A DNA stretch of 64,000 nt from Clitoria ternatea. Lineage: Eukaryota; Streptophyta; Magnoliopsida; Fabales; Fabaceae. Location of the stretch: positions 149,068,667 through 149,132,666 of the forward strand of contig CM075673.1 of the NCBI GenBank assembly GCA_037962975.1, read 5' to 3'. The notes below the pieces were generated by a model that made no database searches, was not told the origin of the DNA, and saw only the letters and a program-made list of their open reading frames with translations. Position 1 is the first letter of the stretch; every line of letters starts with the position of its first letter. Positions 35,741-47,794 of the stretch are shown here, piece by piece. Made by a program: the position numbers and the translations under genes.

Positions 35741-36394
35741 ACAATCACGGATCTGCTTGAAACCGTGATTATATTACGAATATAATCACGGTTAAAGCAA
35801 TACCCCTGGTTAAATATTAACTCTATATCCACGGTTAAAGTGACAACTGTGATTGTATCCATCAATATATAATCACAGTTATAGTGTCAACTGTGATTAT
35901 ACAGTCCCCAATCGAATAAACCCTAAACCCTAAACTATATATCCATGATTGGAAATACAACCGTGATTATATATTTAAAGATACGATCATGGTTATGATG
36001 TTATCCGTGGTTATATAATTACCCATGAACCTACAATCACGGTTGTTAACCACCCGTGATTATATAGTTACCTTATAATTTCAAAAATGCCACCGTGCAT
36101 TCTTTTATCACTGGTTCACTCTAACCCATGATTATATCCAGTTATTATATCCACTTTTTACACTAGTCACGTCTAACACAGTAACTTAATTTTATATGTG
36201 TTTGACTATTTGGTTGCTAAATTAGGAATCACATTTAAATTTGCTTATATGATAAAAAGATTTTATTTGATTATATGATTAATATTTTAAAGTTATAAGT
36301 GTTGTGATTTTAGGCTTTTGATATGATGTTAATATATATATGTTGATCGGAATGAGCTTGAACATGAAATTGGACACACTAATTAAGTGTAGGA

Positions 36395-36627
36395 TTTAAC
36401 ACTTTAAATTGCTTGGATACTTGATTTTGATGAGATTTGATTGATTATTGATGATTGAATTTTATTGGGAACTTTTAATTCTAACAAGACATGGTTTAAA
36501 TTTTGAAAATGTCGAGTTTACAACACTTTAAATGCTTGGATACTTGATTATTGATGATTGAACTGTATTGGAAACTTTTTTGAATGCAACAAGGTGTGCT
36601 TTAAATTTTGCAAATGTTGAGATTACC
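36395..36627. repeat. Tandem duplication, ~120 bp unit, two copies
   Basis: 'acactttaaattgcttgga...gggaacttttaattc...tttaaattttgaaaatg' (36395-36515) recurs at 36518-36627 with substitutions and a short deletion. Confidence 0.8.
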
Positions 36628-37129
36628 GAGGAGGCTCTGCTAAAATATGGGTGGGCTCTATGTAGGCAACTCGTATTTAAATAAGCAATAATCTTTTGAA
36701 CATAGCATTAGAGACAACTTAGTTTTAGCTCGAGACAACCTTCTTTATCTGGTAATGTTTACTATGAGTGTGCCTTGTCAAATCTTATAGTGCACTACTG
36801 GAGCCAACAATAATAATAGGAACCTGTTCAAGATCCTTTACTCTTTTGTCATAATGATTTGAACTTCAATTCATGAAGTTAGAAGATTTAATTAGTATTG
36901 AATTCTAGCATGTGTGTCTAACCAATAATTTCCTATTCAAGATTTAGTACAACATGTAGGCTAACTATGTTGTATTAGATCTTGAATTGTCTTGGTTGGA
37001 CAGTTTAGGATGAATATATAATCACTAAGACCCTACCAAATTTCAACACCAAAGAGAGTGATTTTTTAACAAGCGTCACCCGTCTCGTACAACTTGGATG
37101 GTTAATAGCTATAGTTGGAATAAAGGTAC

Positions 37130-37420
37130 TGGCTCATCAGCGATGGATGTTCAACCAACTTGATTCAAATCATTGTGTGACAAAAGAGTGTGTGCTTGGA
37201 TTATATGACTTTATACCATTTACAGTGAACAATAATCTGAATTTCCAACTGACCTAGAAGATTCAGTGTCCTTGTGCAAAGTATGAATGCACTAAGTTTT
37301 ATTTCCCGAACATGGTCATGGTACACTTCAATGAAAAAGGATTCATGAAGGATTATTACTTTTGGTACAACCACGGTGAGCAATTCCCACCTTGGCCCCT
37401 AGATAGTCCCTGTACAATAA
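37130..37420 (+). pseudogene. tnp2 transposase-associated domain relic (A2)
   Basis: Plus-strand translation reads RWMFNQLDSNHC, then a stop, IQCPCAKYECTKFYF and GFMKDYYFWYNHGE. This is the N-terminal transposase-associated domain (R-S/W-W-M ... CPCVKC ... GF...Y..W..HGE), as in B1 at 16432-16163. It is followed directly by the second-gene relic, so the catalytic part of tnp2 is deleted. Confidence 0.75.
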
Positions 37421-37689
37421 TCTTACTATGATGTAGAGGGTAGTAGAGAGAACTACAACAACATCTAGTAGATGGTGATGGATCATGTTGGACCTTTGAT
37501 CGATCGAGTTTTAGAGAATGAAGGACCTGTGGATAAGGAGGAGAACATAGAAGATGATCCAGATCCAAAAGTTTAATAGTTTTATGAGGTATTAGCACCA
37601 GCTCAGAGTCCATTATGGGATGGATACGACACTCTCACTAAGTTGTTTGCCTTCATACTCGCTTTGAGCATGAAGTCTGACTACAATAT

Positions 37690-37990
37690 ATCGGAATAGA
37701 AGGCACTGACCGTTTCTCTGTAGATGACAACACTTTTTACCTAGAGGTTATTAGAGGTAAAAATAAAGATAAGAAAGTGTTTGGCCTCAGAGAACTTGCT
37801 AAGGAATTTGTGTCTTCTTTATGATGTCTTTCCTCGTCGACTCCCCCATCAGACTATATTTAGGTTATTGAGAACCTGAATAGGGAGCTTGCTAAGAAAA
37901 ATGCATAGATAACGACTCTCTAACAAATGTTGGAAACAATGTTGGAGGAGTAACGGAGGATGAATGTTCTTCCAGCAGTAGCAGCCCCCT
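37690..37990 (+). pseudogene. Transposase_24-like C-terminal relic (A2)
   Basis: FYLEVIRGKNKDKKVFGLRE aligns with the VIYLEVVRGVNKKGRVFVLG segment of A1 near 4252-4310, followed by a coiled-coil-like tail (VIENLNRELAKKNA). Two or more stops interrupt it. Confidence 0.7.
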
Positions 37991-38848
37991 CTCTCCCCTT
38001 CCACTTAACTTGTATTTTATTTTTGCTATAAATACTTTCTATTGTATACATGTTATATAATGATTTTAGACATTTTGTTGTGTATATAAAGATTTTGATT
38101 ATTCATTTGTTAATAATTTTACAATTTAGCGTTATAATTGTTGTGTTTAATCGATAAGTTATGACATGTTTAAGTTTTAAACCACAAATTATGCTTTTAT
38201 TGATAACTTTGATTTCAAAAAATTGGGAAAAACCTAGAAAAAATGGCGACGATGATAATGATAGCCACTAGCCCATCACTGAAAGCAGTTATAGTTACCC
38301 TCACCTTAGCGACAACATTAAGGTCATTGATATTATAGTATTAAATACCCATTGTAGCAACAACAACAAGGTCATCATTATTGTAGGTTTAGATAGTTAC
38401 TACGGCAACACCTATAACAGCTATTATAATTACCCCACTATAGCGATGACACCAAGGTCGTCGCTGGTGTTTTAGATACCCACCATCGTGATGATATAGG
38501 TTCATCACTTATCATATAACTGTTGGAATCTACCACAGGCTATGTCACCGCTTAAGCGACGGGCCTTATTACAATTTTTAGCAACACCACTAGAGACGAC
38601 AACATAGCAGTCGCTACACTCATCAACTTTTAAAAAGCAACCTATAGGGTAGGCAGCCATGAAATTCATTTGGCATTGTTAAAGTGATTAGCGACACTAG
38701 GCTTAGCGATGAGAAGGGTAACGTCGTTATGTTCATCGTTAGACCTAGTAGCAACGGAATCCTAACAATTAGCAACGCCTTTTATCCGTCACTGATATTG
38801 GTTTTTTTGTAGTGTACTTTTACTGTTATATAGTGTGTTTTATTATTT

Positions 38849-38849
38849 C

Positions 38850-38888
<39 letters not shown>
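38849..38888. repeat. (AAT)n microsatellite
   Basis: About 13 TAA/AAT trinucleotides in a row. Confidence 0.95.
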
Positions 38889-40189
38889 TTTAAAATACTT
38901 AAAAATTATAATAATTGGTTGTAGTCCTGCACAAAAAAACGTGGTTGTTACATAAAACTTAAGGTTCCATGAAATTGTTTATGTAGGAGGTAGAGTCCCA
39001 TAAAAATTTTATATTGGGGTGTTTTTGTGTGCGACACCAACTCCATGCAAATAAGTTGTTGCATGGGTTAAATTGGTCACGCAGAGAGAGGACTTTTACT
39101 TTAAGTGTGAGCCGACCTTATAACTTTTGAGAAGATCAGACTCAACTCAAGGAAGCCCAACTTTAAAAGTTGTCATGTATATGTGCAAAACAAAACACTT
39201 TGGAATATTTGCCAAATAAGAGCTTAAGGCATGTGTAAATAGTATTTATTATAATGCTTAATAGAGGTAAACATGACCTAACTTATTTAAGGTCTAGTTT
39301 GACCCAAGTCATTTAATTCTAAATCAAACTAAAACTTTTTAAAATGTTTATTTAATTGAAGAGGCTGAGTTTGAACTTTTGAAAAAATCTTTTTAACCTG
39401 TCAGGTTGAGATTTTTAATTTAGCTCTTATATGACTTCAAAAAATAAATCAAAATTTATGATATATTATAATTTATAAGTACACAAGATATTTTATATCA
39501 AATAAAATTTTATAAGATTAAAATGATAAAATTAATTTTAATATGTATATTTTATATAGGTTGTTAGGGAATTTATTTATTTAAAATGAGTTCATTAATT
39601 TATTTAATACATATATATTGGTATTTTTATTGATTTTAATATAAATTAAGCTTTTAAATTGTAAATAGACTTTTAGACCAAATCAAACTGCTAAATAAGA
39701 TTAATTATAATTAAAAATATAATTTATATCAAGTCAAATAACAAATAAGTTTAGACTTCACAATTTTAAATTTCCAAATAAAAAATTATTATTTAAATTA
39801 TAAAACTTTTTATTTAATTATAAATAAAATATTTATCTTTGAGAGGCTCTTATACCTACGCCACAGCCTCCAAGAAAAAGTATCTTGGCTATTCCGAATT
39901 CTAGGCTTAAACAAATCACCTGTCCTAGTAGAATGATTGTATATAAAATAGTATTTAAACTATCTACCTGTGTTTTAAGGGCGTCATTTCATTTGTGTCT
40001 GCTGAAACCGCAATTCAATCCAGTTTCGTCCCTATATTGTGATTGTAGCAATAGGATTTGGTGGGTTTCTCACAAATTGGTTCACAGCGAGCATTATCAA
40101 AACGTGGTTAGGTAAATGATATTATATAAGATTAATATTAATTATTAAATAAAATTTTTAATAAAATTTTGTTTTCTGTATATATATAT

Positions 40190-40386
40190 AGGATGTATTA
40201 TATGATAAAAGACTTTTTTACGTGGGAGTCTGGCCGTAAAACCATACAATGAATGGTTGAGATTAATTATGTGAGTTTTTAAAAAAGTCATATGAGTGAT
40301 CATGTGACTCTTGACCATTCATTGTATGATTATACGGCTCAAATTTACTCTTCTTACTCTTACATAAAACCTTTCTTAAGATACAT

Positions 40387-40389
<3 letters not shown>
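40190..40389. mobile_element. MITE-like foldback element flanked by TA
   Basis: Starts AGGATGTAT and ends ATACATCCT. The inverted arms extend inward imperfectly and meet around 'ccatacaatgaatggt' (40242) and 'accattcattgtatg' (40315). The ~200 bp unit sits between TA dinucleotide runs, consistent with a TA-targeting (Tc1/mariner-type) MITE. Confidence 0.75.

Positions 40390-40441
<52 letters not shown>
40389..40441. repeat. (TA)n microsatellite
   Basis: About 26 TA dinucleotides directly after the foldback element. Confidence 0.95.
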
Positions 40442-40446
<5 letters not shown>

Positions 40447-41858
40447 AAATGGTTTTATAGAACTCTACTATATTTAAATTTGTTACATGTCAGTTTTTTT
40501 TCTATTTATTTTTAATTTTATATTATCTAATTGATAAAATTGATTTGATCCAAGGATATTAAGGTAATCTTATATCAGTAAGAATGTTTTGTTTAACAAA
40601 CAAAATTATCATTCTAAATTTAAATAAGGATTAATTTATTTTAATTCATTTTTTATCACGTTTAATAATAATCACAAATAAAATTATTGTGTTTTTAAAA
40701 TCAATAAATAAAATAAAATAACAAATAAATAAAATTGTTAAAATTAAATAAATTTGAGAAATTTAAAACTCAATAAATTATTAAATATATCTAATCGTCT
40801 ATATATTAATATATTAATTAATGCTATATATATATAACTGATAAGTCTTGGTTATTAAAGCAATTTAAATAATTTTTATTTCCTCATTCAAATTACTAGA
40901 TTTATATTAATGTCACTTGTAATCATATCTCTTATGCAATCTATCAATAATTATTAATTTGATGTTTTATTATGTTAATTAGGTAATTAATTACTAACAT
41001 TTTAAGAAATGTAAAATGGTTTGAATAAATAAAGATGAAAATATTAGAAAATTTCAAAAAATATTTTATTAATAGATGTGAATTGAATGAATAACTATAA
41101 AATTATATTTTATTTTAAATCTAAATATTTTCATATTTATATATTAAGATTGATTGCAAAATAAAACATATTAATAATCATTAATTTGACTGTTTTGTTT
41201 GATTTTTTATTACATTGTCAAAAAAATCAAACGGACTTGTTATATTATATAGTATATTGATTATTTATTTAATTAATAACATTTTAAGTTATTTAAAATC
41301 TTTATAATGAATAGAGATGAAAATTTTAGACAAATTCAATAAATATATATTATTATTAGAGACAGATTGAATGAATTTATTATAATTTTATAACTTATTT
41401 TATTAGTTTAATTGAAGCGTCCATAAACTAATATGAAAATAACATGATAGTTTTTATTATTTATGAAATTTTTATTTAGCATTTTATGATATATAGATGA
41501 TAATTTGATTAAAATTATGAAATAATATATATATATATATAATAATTTTTTCAGACATGACAAATGCAGTTGTTACACCTCAATTATTTGTATAAAAGCG
41601 ATATTTTTGACAGAAAAGGAGAAAATAGAGAAGCAATGATTTATACTTTTGATAATTGTTTAATCCAAAAAATTATGAATTAATATATCAAGATTAATTG
41701 AGAATTGATATTTTATTTAAAAATGATAATTAAGATATAACAGAAAATAATTTTATAATTTGCTGCATTTTTTTCACCAATTTGATAATTAGTGGACTAT
41801 ATTTTATTTTATTGAATTACATTCTCATAATAATTAAATTGTCATGTATGGATCTGAT

Positions 41859-42000
41859 TATAAATAGATGATGATAGAAATGTTACATTCATCTTATACC
41901 ATCATCTGAAACAAAAATGGCTCAAAGTTTTATTATGTTGTCTGTTATTAAACCTAGTAGGTTGGATTATAAGTTTATAGTTTATTTGATTCACAAGTGA
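41859..42000 (+). other. Weak candidate: TATA box plus 27-codon ORF
   Basis: TATAAATAG at 41859-41867 is followed 50 bp later by 'acaaaaATGG', a good plant start context, opening a 27-codon frame (MAQSFIMLSVIKPSR...) that ends at 42000. I recognise no family. It could be the first exon or 5' remnant of a small-protein gene, or chance. Confidence 0.2.
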
Positions 42001-44410
42001 AAAAGTAGTGCTAGAAAAAATAATAACATTTATGTGAATTTAGACATGATCATTGTAGATGACATGTTGTATTTTTTCTAGCTAAATTTCATGTTTTTGT
42101 AATGGTCATTTGAAAATATTATAAATGATTATTTTATGTTTCCTTATTTAATTTTATCTTTATGTTGGTTAACTAATGTTAAGTTTTATTTTCTTAAGAT
42201 GTGATTGGGAATGTGGTGGTAGGAATGATTTAAGGGTGGTTGACAACAACGACAACAAACAAAGACTTATTGATATAATTATTCAAAATTTGGAGTAAGA
42301 TTTTTAATTATGTTATATTTTAATTTATTTTCGTACAAACATTTATAACGAATCTTATGTTAACTAGGCTAATATTATCACTTCTTGAAAAACTGCATTT
42401 AACAAATATAATAGAGTAACCAAATATAATGAATAAACAAATTTAGCAATCAAGAAATGTTGGGTCATGCCTTTGGTAGCCATAATAGCCATAAAAATTA
42501 TTTTTAATAAAATTATGTTAGAAAACTATCTTTTATTATTATATGTACGTTAAATATAATTTAATAACATTAACGTGTCAAATAAAGATGATAATGAGTA
42601 AGCTTCCGTAATTTCGTAATTACTATAATGATGATATTAAATAGCATTGAATATTGAATATTAACGTATCAAATAACAAATTGAATGAATTACTATAATT
42701 TTATAAACACAAATTAATACATCAAGAGAATTAATATATATCAATTAGCACTAATTTGACCATTTAAATTAATTTATTATTTAAATAGACCAAAAAGAAA
42801 TAGTAGATCTTACTAAACATGATTGAGTGTAAGTTATGCCATACTTCATAATTCTAAACTTGAATGCAAAAATTTGAAGATATCACTCAATTTTAAAATT
42901 AGATATAAAGAAATTATAAACTTTGTTATTTAATTTAATTAATGTTTGTGTTTTACTTTCACAAGGAGAGTAATTTACGTGACAAATTAAATTAACTATT
43001 TGATTAAATGATTTTTAATCACATAAATTAACTATCATATAGCAATAATATTTCATTTGAAGATTATTTTCAACCATGACTCTAAACATTTGATGATTTT
43101 GTAAGCATTCAAATATCATATTGAATCTTTTTGATTAATTTGGATGAAAAATAAAAAATAATAAATCATATTGAACCTTTTGATTCATGATGAATTATTA
43201 TTGTTAGTTTATCCAAGACTTTAAAAAGTAAAACTTTTTTATTAATCTATATATCATTTTCTCCTATGAAGTCTTGTGTTTGTCTGTTTTCATTATACGT
43301 TCACATGTTAAAGAAAACTAAAATATAGATTATAATATATTAAAAATTATAATATAATTATTTTTTCGGATTAATTAAGGTACCCTTTATTCTCTTATTT
43401 TAAGAAATTATTTTAATCTCATTAATTCAATTCTAGGAAATTATCTCTATCGTCTATCTTAAGCAATTATTTATATCTATTATATATTAGGCCGAGATCA
43501 AACTAAAAGAAAATCAAATTGATTACAAAACCATAAATCAAATTGATTAAAAGAGCATATACTAATATTGATATTATATAAATAAAATTCAAATAAGATT
43601 TTTAAAAATTAATTTGATTCTAATAATCAATTTATATAATAATATTAATAATATTATTATTTTATTGAAAATTTAAAATATGTACATAACATAAACTTAT
43701 ATACTAGCTACCAAATAAAAGTTATTTGTTGGAGAGACAGTGTCCCTAGGCTAACCGGGCCTACTTAGGTCAAGCTAGCAACGCAATCATGGAACAATAT
43801 TTATTTATTTATTTTTAGTTTTACTTAATTAGGCATTGAGTATACCAACAAAGACATTCTTCACAAGTTTTCGTTGTTAATAAACCAAATTAAGTGCTAT
43901 ATAAACAGTTCAAGTGGGAATTCATTTTCCCTTTTACTCGGACCCGTACGGAAGGGAGAAGAGATAAGGGAAAAAACAAAAAAGTTAAACAAGCTCTGAC
44001 AATAGTTTGTCGGATCCACGTTCTGGCACACTATAAATATGAATCAATGTTGGAGTAATCCAATTATAACTTCAGACTCCAACTAGTGAAAATTGGTGAT
44101 ATTGAATTTAAAACTTATATCTTTGACAAATAGGTATAAACAAATATGTTTAATATTAATATATCAATTTTTATAACATAGTATATAATTTTAATATGAA
44201 TCAAAATTTAATTTAGCTTTTTATAAATTTCTATTAATTTATTATATATATTTAATTATAGTTGTAACGTCCTCTTATCAATTCCTAAAGTTTATTCTGT
44301 GAACTGGTAAAATTAGAGTAAATTTTTCACCTTTTAAACTTCATCAACAACAAATAGTAGAAATCTAAGGGTTACGTAACTCAAAATACTTAAAACCCCT
44401 TTCTAGGACC

Positions 44411-44545
44411 CCAACAATTGATTACAAAAATCCTGAAATCGATTACACATGCCTTAGTAATCGATTACATAATCAATTACCTGTAAGCATCTTGCACAAG
44501 AAGAAAACATAGTCTTCTGGTAATCGGTTATGCAATTAATTATCA
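44411..44545. repeat. Cluster of TAATCGATTAC-type palindromes
   Basis: About six copies or variants (attgattac, atcgattac, taatcgattac, aatcaattac, taatcggtta, aattaatta) within 135 bp near the LTR's 3' end. Confidence 0.85.
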
Positions 44546-46369
44546 GACACCATATTCTACATAATTATGTAGAATTTGGCCTCTGAGGCAACTTAACTTG
44601 CTCGTTTTAACTCCAATTACTACAAAACTTTATGGGCACTATACGCTACTCATTCCGGACCTGCAGGCGTGGTATGTACTCAAAAATTCATACGTATCAC
44701 CAAGATATGCACTAAAACGCATTTGACACAATTTCATCCAACTTCACTACCTAAAACATCTGCAATGCAACTCAATACTCAGCCTCTTGGTTTACACAAC
44801 TTATAAATATATCTAGGTTTAGTAAACGCCTTTCAGGGAGTCTAGATCCCGTTACAATTTAATTTCATTCTCTTAGTTGGATAAATTCCATAACTTTTCA
44901 TTGCAATGCAATTCATCACTTGGAAATTTAACACACCTAGGATCACTCACTCTTCACCATCTCTTTCTAATTGAACTTAACTCTACATAGACACAACATA
45001 TCATTCATCACTATAATCAAGTACATACATCTACATTCTCCTTACATTCATAATCAATTGGCTCATTGCCATCAAGTCATCTAATTGCTATCTACACATG
45101 TATTCACATCATACATGTCATCACATTAACCTTGCCCATAAAAATTCATCATTGATAAAAAATGGCTCAGTGCCAAACACACAATTCCTGGACACCCTTT
45201 AGCATATTCATCACCACTCACATCAAACCATCTCATATCCGCATATATATCCATATGGCCATCAACTAGGCCTTCAACACCTTAAGCAATCCATCAAACA
45301 TAATTATACTTATTTACCAAAAAGTAACATGCATCATAGCTCATTAAAACACGCATCATCACATCAAGCATTCATCACATTAATTATAACTAATAACAAC
45401 ATATGAATTATAACATATACATATAGTAACTACTAATACAATTCCTTTTAGATTGGCACTGACTTCACACTGGACTCATTTAGTGCTCGCCTTCATGATG
45501 TCCATCGATCACCTGCCATTAGTTACTTAAAACAACAATAAGGGGTGGATGACTAGAATTAAATGTTAATATAGAAAAATATATATTGCTGGGAAAAGCT
45601 TAATCTAGCTACCTTCCTAGTTAAATTTTATCTTGTTAATCATGCTTATCATCCGCAAGTATATATTTTAACTTACTTTTCATCTCTTATACTTACATAG
45701 TCCATTCATCTTCTAATTCTTTATTAATGCACTTCTACATATCATTACTAGGTTTCACACCTTATTCTCATTATAGTCATTACTAGTAAAATTATGAATC
45801 ATTCATCTAATTACTTCACATCTCAGCACAATTCAACATTAATGCATATTTAAATTCCAATCGTCACATTTAATTTCAATCACCACATCGATTAATAGTC
45901 ATAGAGTACATAATTGACTATCAAAAAATATAATTAAGACTCCTTAGTATTTTATTCAATCCATCTACATCATAACTAATTACTTAATTTCTTGACATTG
46001 TAATTAATCAACTCCTAATTATACCTTCAGTAAATCAAGTCATCAAACTCATGGGAGATCATATCATAGCACAATTGACTCTTAGTCAAACAGTATATAA
46101 ATGAATTTTTAGTATCTGGATACTAAAAGGATCAACTTCCAGCTAAGGGTCCTACTTGACACCCCGTGAACCCAACTTGGTCCATCGAGCCCTGCTCGAC
46201 TTTCTACCTTGACCACTAGGTTCTACTTGACAATTGGGTAGCTGAACTGGATCCTACTTGACCATGGGAGTCAAAACCAAGGGGCGAAATATACCATCAG
46301 CCACCCCAACCATACAATCATATATATCCATATCAAATTCTCTTTGTTTAAACAATTAGAACAAAGGCC

Positions 46370-46555
46370 TCATTTTAAATGAAAGGAGTGGCCACGCAGA
46401 CCCGTCTCACATTTCAAACATAAAGGCGGCCACACAGACTCTGTCCAAATTTCAAACACAAGGGCGACCACATAACCCAAACATACAATCTCATATCATC
46501 AAATATCCATTAAAACTTCAATTTCAAATAAAGGGCGACCACACAGACTCAACCC
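46370..46555. repeat. Degenerate repeat 'ggNcgNccacacagac'
   Basis: Four copies of a(a)gggcg(g/a)ccaca(c/t)a(g/a)ac at about 46389, 46426, 46463 and 46530 in the solo LTR, spaced 37-67 bp. Confidence 0.7.
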
Positions 46556-47356
46556 ATATCATATATTCTTAATCATCAAGAACTTATCATTTCAACTATA
46601 TCATTTCACATCAACATCATAAATCATCAACAGTTAATCATTTTCATCTCATCATCTCATAGTAACATATCATTCATTATGATAGTAACATTTCCATGAA
46701 TTAAACACATCAACAATTCTCATTTTCATTTCATCAATTCATATCAACATCACAATTATCAATATCATCATGCATTAATTTAAAGTTTCAAATCGTCATT
46801 CCCATGATTTGAGATTCACATCATCAAAACATCAATTATACATTTCTACACAATTTTACATCAAGTTAATCATAATCTCACATATAGATTAGTAATTCAT
46901 CACTTTCCCATAACTTATACCACTTCCATTTATTCTACAACCATCATTATCATACTTAATCATTTATCAACCAATAATTCCATTTCACATTAAATGCTTC
47001 TAAATTCTCCTAATTTCTTTTGTTTCACATAATTCATAGCTCGTCCTCTTTTTAACTAGTCTAATCATTCCTTAATTTCTTACCAATCGGCGTATAATCA
47101 TTTAATTAATTAACTTAGCTAACAACGACTATGATCTGCCCTTTTCCTATACGCCAAATGGTGTAAATGAATTTTCTACATTAATCTCATCCTGGTACAC
47201 CCCCTTACCTCACTTTCACGCTTTTGGGGTTTCCGATCCAACGCTGCTCGCACGAATTTCTCAATGAAAAAGCTCAATGCAAAAAAAAAATGCACGTTGG
47301 GTCTTTAAAACAATTCAAATAATTTGGATAATAAAAATAAGTTTGATTTGTTTTAC

Positions 47357-47391
47357 CGAGAAGGTCTACAGTTCGAGTCCGTATAGCCCTA
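47357..47391 (+). pseudogene. trnV-UAC: Plastid trnV-UAC 3' exon (in NUPT)
   Basis: Begins CGAGAAGGTCTACAG at the splice point in the anticodon stem, includes the T-loop GTTCGAGTC and ends with the acceptor side GTATAGCCCTA. The 5' exon and anticodon are absent, so no tRNA can be made. One difference from the usual plastid sequence is suspected (TACAG for TACGG). Confidence 0.88.
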
Positions 47392-47639
47392 ATATTCTTA
47401 TTAATGCTAATGATTACCATTAGTATTTTTAGTAAGCTAGAAAAAAATTGTAAATTTCTATCAGAATATATTTTTTTTGATAGAATAATAGTATAAAAAA
47501 ATACTAACATTACAATATTCGCATATTAGTTTCAGTTTTTCTAAATTTTGTTAGAAATGATTTGAATCAAATTTGATTCAAATCAACTAATATTTAATAC
47601 TAATCTGGTATATTTTTCCATATTCATAGGAGTACGTTT

Positions 47640-47741
47640 ATGTTTCTGCTTTACGAATATGATATTTTTTGGGCATTTCTAATAATATCAAGTTTTATTC
47701 CTATTTTAGTATTTCTAATTTCTGGAATTTTAGCCCCGATT
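47640..47741 (+). pseudogene. ndhC: ndhC 5' fragment (plastid NAD(P)H-quinone oxidoreductase subunit 3) in NUPT
   Basis: ATG at 47640 opens MFLLYEYDIFWAFLIISSF, then 15 more codons ending in SGILAPI, the first hydrophobic segment of the plastid NDH-complex subunit NdhC. About 34 of roughly 120 codons are present; after codon 34 the frame runs into LTR sequence. It is a copy of plastid DNA with no plastid promoter context and is not expected to function in the nucleus. Confidence 0.92.
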
Positions 47742-47794
47742 AAAATATACATTTTTTTAATAGTAATTTTAATTTAAGTATTTGGGAAGTTACA

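Larger units (their letters stand above)
32376..36168 (-). mobile_element. CACTA DNA transposon B2 (3.8 kb, tnp2 absent)
   Basis: Same family as B1: subterminal AATCACGGTTNNNAACCGTGATTA arrays at 32395-32740 and 35745-36070, and the same internal second gene. Termini read GACTAGTGCAGAAAAGGG and ...CCACTTTTTACACTAGTC, so the outermost base is G/C-swapped at both ends relative to CACTA. Flanks ATG (32373-32375) and ACG (36169-36171) would be a duplication with one mismatch. No tnp2 sequence remains. Confidence 0.85.
37130..38814 (+). mobile_element. CACTA A2: 5'-truncated relative of A1
   Basis: The right end is 'ggtttttttgtagtg' (inverse of CACTACAAAAAAACC) at 38814. A right subterminal array of TTAGCGAC/GTCGCTA variants spans 38240-38790. 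Coding relics precede it. I found no left CACTA terminus or left array, so the left edge given is where recognisable coding starts. Confidence 0.8.
38890..44262. other. Very AT-rich intergenic DNA without supported genes
   Basis: No protein family recognised on either strand. It includes a MITE-like foldback at 40190, microsatellites, and a weak promoter-plus-mini-ORF candidate at 41859-42000 (listed separately). Short open frames (for example 39885-40115) have no recognisable motif. Confidence 0.6.
47282..47741 (+). other. Nuclear insertion of plastid DNA (NUPT): trnV-UAC intron/3' exon to ndhC start
   Basis: The segment runs from the 3' part of the trnV-UAC intron, through its 3' exon, the intergenic spacer, and into the first 34 codons of ndhC. 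The order and strand match the plastid genome, where trnV-UAC lies upstream of ndhC on the same strand (established knowledge). At both ends the sequence switches to LTR DNA. The left junction may lie in the poly(A) stretch at 47280-47290. Confidence 0.9.
44263..47794 (-). mobile_element. Solo LTR related to the 48.8-59.4 kb chromovirus LTR, carrying a plastid insertion
   Basis: Starts TGTAACGTCCTC and ends TTTGGGAAGTTACA, so on the minus strand it reads TGTAACTTCCC...GACGTTACA, like the chromovirus LTR. The middle shares 'ctagtatc(c/t)ggatactaaa', 'gggtcctacttgacaccccgtg' and 'accactgggtcctacttgac' with 50580-50700. Flanks ATAGT and ATACT would be a 5-bp duplication with one mismatch. No gag-pol is present. 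It is interrupted near its right end by plastid DNA (47282-47741). Confidence 0.75.

Noticed and set aside
36791..36810. 'cactactggag' as the left end of CACTA A2
   Set aside because: No matching 3-bp duplication with the right flank (TAC) and no subterminal GTCGCTAA array next to it.
43240..43320. Helitron 5' terminus ('tctatatatcattttctcctatgaag')
   Set aside because: Only a loose resemblance; no CTRR hairpin end or Rep/helicase sequence was found.
47357..47391. Possible nuclear tRNA gene
   Set aside because: Only the 3' exon of plastid trnV-UAC is present, without the 5' half or anticodon; it is part of a plastid insertion.
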